Assembly (NCBI GenBank): GCA_937988735.1
Contig: CALKHQ010000119.1
Span: 1 to 11,526 of the forward strand
DNA length: 11,526 bases
Direction: 5' to 3'
Source of the DNA: an uncultured Alphaproteobacteria bacterium
Lineage (GTDB): Bacteria; Pseudomonadota; Alphaproteobacteria; CALKHQ01
The notes under the pieces were generated by a model. It was not told the DNA's origin, searched no databases, and saw only the letters and a list, made by a program, of their open reading frames with translations. A program made the position numbers and the translations under genes. How positions within the stretch are numbered: position 1 is the stretch's first letter; every line of letters begins with the position of its first letter. Positions 7,470 to 11,526 of this stretch are shown here, in pieces.

Positions 7470-7485
7470 TGTGAGTTTTCTCACT
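7470..7485. promoter_or_regulatory. CRP-like operator palindrome (or weak terminator)
   Basis: TGTGA-GTTTTC-TCACT matches the TGTGA-N6-TCACA consensus in 9 of 10 positions. The inner 14 bases, GTGAGTTTTCTCAC, form a perfect palindrome with a TTTT centre. It begins 32 bp after the regulator stop. A T-rich run (TTCCTTTTT) follows on the plus strand, so the same bases could fold as a weak 5-bp intrinsic terminator for the regulator gene. The sequence alone does not decide between these. Confidence 0.5.
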
Positions 7486-7605
7486 TCCTTTTTCCGCGTG
7501 ATGGCACCCAATGATCCTTACCGGGCGTACATCATCGCCGGTGCAGATGGCGATAGGGGCGCATCACTCTCAGTTTTCATCCCGTATTCCTTTGTGCGTA
7601 CCTGG

Positions 7606-7626
7606 GGCGGGCTTTCGGGTCCCGCC
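7606..7626. repeat. Hairpin in convergent intergenic region
   Basis: GGCGGG (7606-7611) pairs with CCCGCC (7621-7626) around a 9-base loop. It is one of three successive stem-loops between the convergent regulator and lipoprotein genes. No T-run follows on either strand, so a terminator role is only possible. Confidence 0.4.
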
Positions 7627-7640
7627 GAGTGATGCCCGCG

Positions 7641-7682
7641 GGGGTCGTCGGTGCCTGTCCGACGGCAGGCACCGACGGCCTC
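7641..7682. terminator. Long hairpin, possible bidirectional terminator
   Basis: A perfect 12-bp stem (7646-7657 with 7666-7677) extends outward by five more pairs, two of them G-T, around an 8-base loop. It sits between two convergent genes, 203 bp after the regulator stop and 124 bp after the lipoprotein stop. There is no T-tract, so if it stops transcription it does so by structure alone or with Rho. It could also be the core of a small structured RNA. The loop repeats the CCGACGGC seen at the stem end. Confidence 0.45.
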
Positions 7683-7701
7683 CCGGCCGATATCCGGCCG
7701 G
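7683..7701. repeat. Short GC hairpin next to the long stem-loop
   Basis: CCGGCC (7683-7688) pairs with GGCCGG (7696-7701) around a 7-base loop, directly abutting the long hairpin. The whole 367-bp stretch 7439-7805 otherwise holds no gene I can support; 7465-7605 is visibly less GC-rich than its surroundings. Confidence 0.4.
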
Positions 7702-7805
7702 TTGGCCGCTCGTGTCTGCGGGTGTCCTCGCCCGTGTCGGGAAGCCGGCGCGGGCCGGAGCGCGTTCGGACGTGGGACGGTCTGCGCGGGGGGCGCGGCG
7801 ACGGA

Positions 7806-8765
7806 TCATCCGCTTCGTGCGAGGGCCTCGGTGTAGGCGCCGTAAGCCTGCCACACCTCGTGGGCAGCCTGAGCGAACTGATCGACGGCGAAGGTGAGCT
7901 CGATGAAGCTCCTGCTCGTGTCGTCGGTGACGGCCCTGACCAGGGCGGCATGGGCGATCCCCAGCCGTTGCACGGCGCCCGCCGGGTCGCTCGCCCGGAA
8001 CGCGGCCACTGCGCTTGGGAGTTCGAGGACTTGCTGACCACCGTCCGTCCGCACCGGCATCACCGTTCCAGGCCGCGCGCGTGCGAACTCCACCGGCGCG
8101 CGGCCGGTGCGCAGCGCGTGGGCGACCTCGACGTCGGCTGCCACCAGGGCCACGAACCGGCTGACCACCGGGTCGGCGGCCACCACCGCGTCGCGCAGCG
8201 TCGCCAGCCGGGCGTAGTCGGTGGAGAGGCCGGCCAGCAGGTCTTCCACGCCGGCCGCCGCCTGCCGCGCGCCCGGCAGGGCGCCGTTGCCGGGAAGCCG
8301 GGCGGCCGCCTCGAACAGGGCGCCGACCGCATGCGCGAGCGTCTGGCCGGCGTCCTCCAGCGCGGCGTCGTCGGCCTTCATCAGCGCCTCCAGCGCCCGC
8401 ACGTAGTCGGTCAGCGCATGGACGGTGTCGTGGCGGGTCCAGATCGCGGCGCTGGCGACGCGCTCCTCGTCCCGCGCCTCGCGCCAGGTGACGGCGCAGG
8501 GGCCCGCGGGCGCATCGCCGAGCGCATCGGCGCTGGCGGTCTGCAGCGGAACGCCGGCCGCGGCCGCGGCGACGAGGCAGAACTGCCACTGCGCACCCGG
8601 ATCGGCCTCGACATGGGCCATGGACGCGCCCACGACGCCCGCCACCTGTTCGGTGCCGGCGCGCATGGTGGCGATGGGGGCGGCATAGCGCATCGGGTCG
8701 GCGCAGCCGGCCAGTACGACGACGATCAACCCCGACATGGGTGCGGACAAAGACGGCCGTGCCAT
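7806..8765 (-). CDS. Predicted lipoprotein, function unknown
   Basis: No family recognised. From the chosen start the product is 319 residues. It opens with a lipoprotein signal peptide: a short basic n-region (MARPS), a hydrophobic run SGLIVVVLAG, and a lipobox LAG-C with the lipidated Cys at residue 21. The residue after Cys is Ala, then Asp. In E. coli an Asp directly after the Cys favours inner-membrane retention, so sorting is uncertain. The mature part is alanine-rich and reads as mostly amphipathic helix, with few aromatic residues apart from the C-terminal end. An alternative ATG lies 12 bases upstream (8777). I preferred 8765 because GGGGGA sits about 5 bases before it and because it gives a compact signal peptide. 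A promoter candidate lies about 65 bases upstream. It is convergent with the Crp-type regulator and alone on its strand, so context gives no functional clue. Confidence 0.8.
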   Translation of the reverse strand: MARPSLSAPMSGLIVVVLAGCADPMRYAAPIATMRAGTEQVAGVVGASMAHVEADPGAQWQFCLVAAAAAGVPLQTASADALGDAPAGPCAVTWREARDEERVASAAIWTRHDTVHALTDYVRALEALMKADDAALEDAGQTLAHAVGALFEAAARLPGNGALPGARQAAAGVEDLLAGLSTDYARLATLRDAVVAADPVVSRFVALVAADVEVAHALRTGRAPVEFARARPGTVMPVRTDGGQQVLELPSAVAAFRASDPAGAVQRLGIAHAALVRAVTDDTSRSFIELTFAVDQFAQAAHEVWQAYGAYTEALARSG

Positions 8766-8828
8766 GCGTTCCCCCATCCTCGCTGCGGCCGCCCTGTTCC
8801 TGCCCCGTTTTCCTGCGGCCGGTCCGCG

Positions 8829-8858
8829 ATGTTAGGGTTCGGAAATCTACAAAAACAA
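8829..8858 (-). promoter_or_regulatory. Candidate promoter of the lipoprotein gene
   Basis: In an AT-rich patch, the minus strand reads TTGTTT (8853-8858), an 18-base spacer, and TAACAT (8829-8834), 4 of 6 matches to a sigma70 -10. It leaves about a 60-base leader before the lipoprotein start. It is plausible by position, and the -35 is mediocre. Confidence 0.4.
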
Positions 8859-8890
8859 TTGAGCGATAGTGTGAGAGAGGAAAGACGCTC

Positions 8891-9196
8891 ACCCCTTAGT
8901 AAGGAAGGGCGCCTTTCGAAGTCTCGGGAGGGATCATCCAAAAGAATCGCCACGCCCGGCCGCGGCGCCATTGACGGCGCGTTCCGCCCCCTGGCCGAAG
9001 CGCGTGGACGACTCCGCGGGCTGCGGTCGGTTCGAGCACCGGAAAGCGGCCGGTCAGCGGCGGCGGCGATCCCTGGCGGCCGGTGCCCCGGCGTCCCGCG
9101 GCCGGTTCATACGGTCGGATCGCATGCCATCCGATCGGAGGGTTCTATTGTACGTCGAAAAGTCAGTAAATGCTCGCATGGCCGTAGAGTGAGGAT
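8891..9196. other. Non-coding stretch, nothing convincing
   Basis: No open frame here has family-like composition or a ribosome site. I see only small inverted repeats: CCTTA-G-TAAGG near 8894-8904, and TCGGAT/ATCCGA (9115-9120 and 9129-9134), which extends outward to a 9-bp stem containing one G-T pair. They could be protein-binding sites or part of a regulatory RNA. The sequence alone does not tell. Confidence 0.4.
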
Positions 9197-9225
9197 TTGT
9201 ATTCCAGATAACTTTATGTTATGTT
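9197..9225 (+). promoter_or_regulatory. Candidate promoter upstream of the first LuxR-type regulator
   Basis: TTGTAT (9197-9202), a 17-base spacer and TATGTT (9220-9225) lie in the most AT-rich patch of the right half. The -10 matches 4 of 6 and the -35 matches 3 of 6. An inverted repeat, ATAAC-TTTAT-GTTAT (9208-9222), overlaps the -10 and could be an operator. If used, it gives a leader of about 270 bases before the ATG at 9506. Confidence 0.4.
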
Positions 9226-9271
9226 TCGTTCCGTGAGATCGAACCGTGGGGGGAAAGAGGATCTCATGGCC

Positions 9272-9339
9272 CACCTGCGGGGCAGGTGCGCCCGCTGCGT
9301 TCCGTCGGACGGCCGGGGTTAGCGTTTGCTTACGCCGTC
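9272..9339 (+). other. Two hairpins in the putative leader of the first LuxR-type regulator
   Basis: CACCTGC (9272-9278) and GCAGGTG (9282-9288) form a perfect 7-bp stem with a GGG loop. Further on, GACGGC (9308-9313) pairs with GCCGTC (9334-9339). Inside it GTTAGC and GCTTAC pair with one mismatch around GTTT. A competing small palindrome, CCGTC-G-GACGG (9302-9312), shares bases with the second hairpin, so alternative folds are possible. No known riboswitch family is recognised. Confidence 0.35.
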
Positions 9340-9505
9340 ATTGGGGACGGCCAGCGAGATTTCCCAGAGACGCCAGCAAATTGGAGGGATGTTCTCTCGA
9401 CAGAGCCGTCTGTTTCGCGGCTGCAGGCCCGACGTGGGGGAACCGCACGGCCGCGATGACAGTCACATCAACCAGGCATCCAGTTATATCCGGGGGGGAT
9501 TAACG

Positions 9506-10285
9506 ATGCGGCAGGTGGTTATTCTTGAGCCGAACACGCTCGTGAGGGAGGGCCTGGCCCGGCTTCTTTCGGAGCGGGGTTACACGGTCGCCGACGGCAG
9601 CCGGTTCGACGATACCGAAGGGACGCCCGCGCCCGACGACGCCGTGGACCTCGTGCTGACGGAACTGCCGGATGCCTACAACCGGCCGTCCGGGGAGCTT
9701 TCGGACTGGCTGCAGCGCGTGCATCTCGCCTTCCCGCGCGCCAGGATCATCCTGCTGACGGACGGTCCGGCGCGGCCCGAGGTGGTGAAGACGGCGCTGG
9801 CCGGCGGCGCCCACGGCTATGTGAACAAGGACATCTCGTTCGCGGCGATGCTCGCGATCATCGAGACCGTCATGCATGGCCAGATCGTCTATCCGCCCGT
9901 GATGCGCGACCAGCTTCTGGGGCTGAAGCCCGCGGCCCCGGGGGAGGAGACGGCGCTGGAGGCCCGGCTGCCGGAGACCTCCGGCCATCCGTCGGCCGTC
10001 GCGGAGCCGCGGCCTGCGGGACCGCTCCCGGCCGCACCCGTCGCGCCGGATCGGCTGCAGGAGGCCGGCCTGTCCCGGCGGGAATCCCAGATCCTGCTTC
10101 ATCTCGCCGAAGGCCACGCCAACAAGATCATCGCGCACCGCATGAGCATCAGCGAGGCGACGGTGAAGTCCCACCTCAAGAGCCTGCTGCGCAAACTGCA
10201 TTTCAGCAACCGCACCCAGGCGGCCGTCTGGGCGGTGAACCGCTACCGCAACGGGGGGATGCCGTCCGGAGACGCCCGCCTCTAG
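9506..10285 (+). CDS. LuxR/NarL-type regulator with atypical receiver (first of pair)
   Basis: 259 residues. An N-terminal response-regulator-like receiver (1-130) is joined by a Pro/Ala-rich linker (about 138-186) to a LuxR-type helix-turn-helix (187-245) with SRRESQILLHLAEGHANKIIA and ISEATVKSHLKSLLRKL. The receiver is abnormal. In DLVLTELPDAY, Glu53 sits where the phosphorylated Asp belongs, and the acidic pair before the REGL helix is Glu8-Pro9. The conserved Thr85 (ILLTD) and Lys108 (VNKD) remain. It therefore probably cannot be phosphorylated normally and may be constitutively active-like or ligand-controlled (inference). The frame runs back to 9326, but only the ATG at 9506 has a well-spaced ribosome site (GGGGGGGA ending 6 bases before it), and the receiver begins right there. 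A paralog follows 273 bp downstream. No histidine kinase is in the window. Confidence 0.9.
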   Translation: MRQVVILEPNTLVREGLARLLSERGYTVADGSRFDDTEGTPAPDDAVDLVLTELPDAYNRPSGELSDWLQRVHLAFPRARIILLTDGPARPEVVKTALAGGAHGYVNKDISFAAMLAIIETVMHGQIVYPPVMRDQLLGLKPAAPGEETALEARLPETSGHPSAVAEPRPAGPLPAAPVAPDRLQEAGLSRRESQILLHLAEGHANKIIAHRMSISEATVKSHLKSLLRKLHFSNRTQAAVWAVNRYRNGGMPSGDARL

Positions 10286-10558
10286 AGCTGATGCAGGGGC
10301 TTGAGCCATGCCAGCAAGGGTGCGGACGGCGATGACGGATCACCATCAGGAACAGGCAGGGCGCTTCGGCCGCGAACGGTCGTGCCTCGGCACGGCCGCC
10401 AGGGCGGCGGCTCCTGCCGCACCACAGTTTGGCCACGATCGGTGGCCAGCCTCGAAACGCCACGCTGACCGGGGAGGGGGCCTGGACCCGATGTCGATGA
10501 TCGCGCGGTCTCGCGTCGGCCGGGCCGGCCCTGCTGCCGGGGCAGGGAGGGCTGCGCG
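10286..10558 (+). other. Spacer between the two LuxR-type genes
   Basis: 273 bp with no supported gene. It holds a 6-bp hairpin GCCGCC/GGCGGC (10395-10411) and, near its end, AGGGAGGG (about 10544-10551), which serves as ribosome site for the second regulator. I see no clear promoter, so the second gene may be read from the first gene's transcript or from an unrecognised promoter. Confidence 0.5.
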
Positions 10559-11401
10559 ATGACCACGATCGCCATTGTCGGCTCCAGCCAGCTGTTCCGG
10601 GAGGCGCTCGCCCGCATGCTCGGCGAGTGCGGCTATGACGTTGTCGACGTGGGCGCCGACGCCGGGGACTCCGCGCCGGACGGTGCCGCCCGCCACGATG
10701 TCGACGTGGTGCTGACGGAAACGCCCGCAGGCGGACGGCCCATGGGCGAATGGCTGCAGCGCGTCGGGAGCCGGTTCCCGGGCGCCAGGATCATCCTGCT
10801 GACGGGCAAGGGGGAAAACGGGCAGGCGCTGCTCGACGCCCTTGCCCACGGCGTCCACGGCTACCTGCAGAACAGCCTCTCCTTCGAGACCGTCCGGTCG
10901 GTGGTGGATGCAGTCTCGCACGGGCAGATGGTCTACCCGAGCGAGCTCCGGCACCTGCTGTCGCGGATGGGCGGCCAGTCAGGACCGACGGTCAACGGAT
11001 CGGCGGTCAACGGGTTGGCCAACGGGGCACAGACGCACGGCCCCGGACCGAACGGCGGGCTGCGACCGGCGCCGGTCAACGGGACCACCGCGCACGAGGT
11101 GCCGCACAGTCCGCCGCCGCGGTTGGCCCGGCCGGCATCGCCTGGCACGGGCGGCCGCGCCGATCCCGATCTGTCGTTCCGCGAGCGGCAGATCCTGGGC
11201 GAGCTTGCCCAGGGCCATTCCAACAAGGTGATCGCCTTCCGGCTTGCACTCAGCGAGGCGACGGTGAAGTCGCACCTGAAGAGCCTGCTGCGCAAGCTCG
11301 GCTACACCAACCGGACCCAGGCGGCGATCTTCGCCCTGAAGCATCCGGACATGGTCGTGCGCACCGGCATGCAGCCGCCGGGCGCCCAGTCCGGGGCCTG
11401 A
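10559..11401 (+). CDS. LuxR/NarL-type regulator with atypical receiver (second of pair)
   Basis: 280 residues, paralogous to the preceding regulator. The receiver (1-130) is more degenerate than in the first copy. The acidic pair is Gly8-Ser9, the phospho-acceptor position is Glu54 (DVVLTETPAGG), and the conserved Lys is Asn105 (GYLQNS). Thr82 (ILLTG) remains. The LuxR-type helix-turn-helix at about 205-262 is intact (SFRERQILGELAQGHSNKVIA, then LSEATVKSHLKSLLRKL identical to the first copy). The linker (about 137-204) is longer and contains repeated Asn-Gly units. The ATG at 10559-10561 has AGGGAGGG about 7 bases before it. DNA binding is very likely retained, while phosphorelay control is very unlikely (inference). 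The pair may share or compete for operators and could heterodimerise. The target genes cannot be read from the sequence. Confidence 0.9.
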   Translation: MTTIAIVGSSQLFREALARMLGECGYDVVDVGADAGDSAPDGAARHDVDVVLTETPAGGRPMGEWLQRVGSRFPGARIILLTGKGENGQALLDALAHGVHGYLQNSLSFETVRSVVDAVSHGQMVYPSELRHLLSRMGGQSGPTVNGSAVNGLANGAQTHGPGPNGGLRPAPVNGTTAHEVPHSPPPRLARPASPGTGGRADPDLSFRERQILGELAQGHSNKVIAFRLALSEATVKSHLKSLLRKLGYTNRTQAAIFALKHPDMVVRTGMQPPGAQSGA

Positions 11402-11414
11402 CCGCTCCGCGATC

Positions 11415-11526
11415 CTACTGCTGCGCCGCCGGCTCTGCCGGCGCGCGCAGCGCGGCTGCCTGCGCGATCCACGCATCGATCGGCGCCGGCTGGTGGCCGC
11501 GCAGGATCCACCGCTGCGGCGGCACC
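11415..11526 (-). CDS. C-terminal end of an unidentified protein, cut by window edge
   Basis: The minus-strand frame ending in TAG (11415-11417) gives 36 residues: VPPQRWILRGHQPAPIDAW, then IAQAAALRAPAEPAAQQ. The mix of Trp, Ile, His and Asp before an Ala/Pro tail looks like a real protein end rather than random high-GC coding. The stop lies 13 bp from the stop of the convergent second LuxR-type gene. Too little is present to name a family. A 7-bp hairpin (11427-11433 with 11437-11443) lies inside the coding tail. Confidence 0.5.
   Translation of the reverse strand, partial: VPPQRWILRGHQPAPIDAWIAQAAALRAPAEPAAQQ

Noticed and set aside
7629..9236. 535-codon plus-strand frame across the lipoprotein gene
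   Set aside because: Antisense to the lipoprotein gene and running into non-coding DNA; composition is that of a shadow frame.
9246..9503. 85-codon GTG-started frame ending 2 bases before the first LuxR-type gene
   Set aside because: The placement is suggestive of a coupled upstream ORF, but the residue mix is unstructured and rich in Arg, Gly and Ala, there is no ribosome site, and it spans the leader hairpins.
9326..9505. Upstream starts for the first LuxR-type gene (9326, 9389)
   Set aside because: The receiver domain begins at 9506 with a well-spaced ribosome site; the GGAGGG at 9383-9388 abuts the ATG at 9389 with no spacing.
10308..10562. 84-codon frame overlapping the second LuxR-type start by ATGA
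   Set aside because: The overlap and a possible AGGGG upstream made it tempting, but the product is Arg/Ala-rich with no recognisable structure; not supported without conservation data.

Overview
The window is very GC-rich DNA, with G or C at most third codon positions. It looks like an alphaproteobacterial chromosome, probably Rhodospirillales/Azospirillum-like. This rests on the plant/alphaproteobacterial-type glutamate-cysteine ligase next to rsmE, the rpe plus heparinase II/III-family pair, and the overall protein style. The taxon is inferred; no marker gene fixes it.

Left block (1-6470, minus strand, transcribed right to left): rpe (ribulose-5-phosphate 3-epimerase), a heparinase II/III-family protein starting with GTG and overlapping rpe by 4 bp, then after a 104-bp gap two tandem paralogous proteins with the H-x-D...H...R signature of Fe(II)/2-oxoglutarate oxygenases, then rsmE (overlapping the second paralog by 4 bp) and gshA, which runs off the left edge. 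All six genes point the same way with short or negative spacing, so they may form one operon or two (rpe-heparinase and oxygenase-oxygenase-rsmE-gshA). Pentose-phosphate metabolism, 16S rRNA methylation and glutathione synthesis are housekeeping. The two oxygenases are the unexplained insert.

Middle block (6471-8777): a 275-bp divergent region with two direct TGTGATCG repeats, a plus-strand Crp/Fnr-family regulator with an intact cyclic-nucleotide pocket, then a 367-bp convergent region. That region holds a CRP-like palindrome (TGTGA-N6-TCACT), a lower-GC stretch and three hairpins, one with a long stem. A minus-strand orphan lipoprotein follows.

Right block (8778-11526): a 740-bp non-coding region with two AT-rich patches carrying candidate promoters, then two plus-strand paralogous LuxR/NarL-type regulators. 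Both have Glu where the receiver phospho-accepting Asp should be and lack a normal acidic pair, so they probably work without phosphorylation by a kinase. At the right edge is the C-terminal end of a convergent minus-strand gene.

The most unusual items are the twin phosphorylation-site-substituted regulators and the tandem uncharacterised oxygenases coupled to rsmE-gshA. I saw no CRISPR array, tRNA, rRNA, insertion sequence or phage gene.
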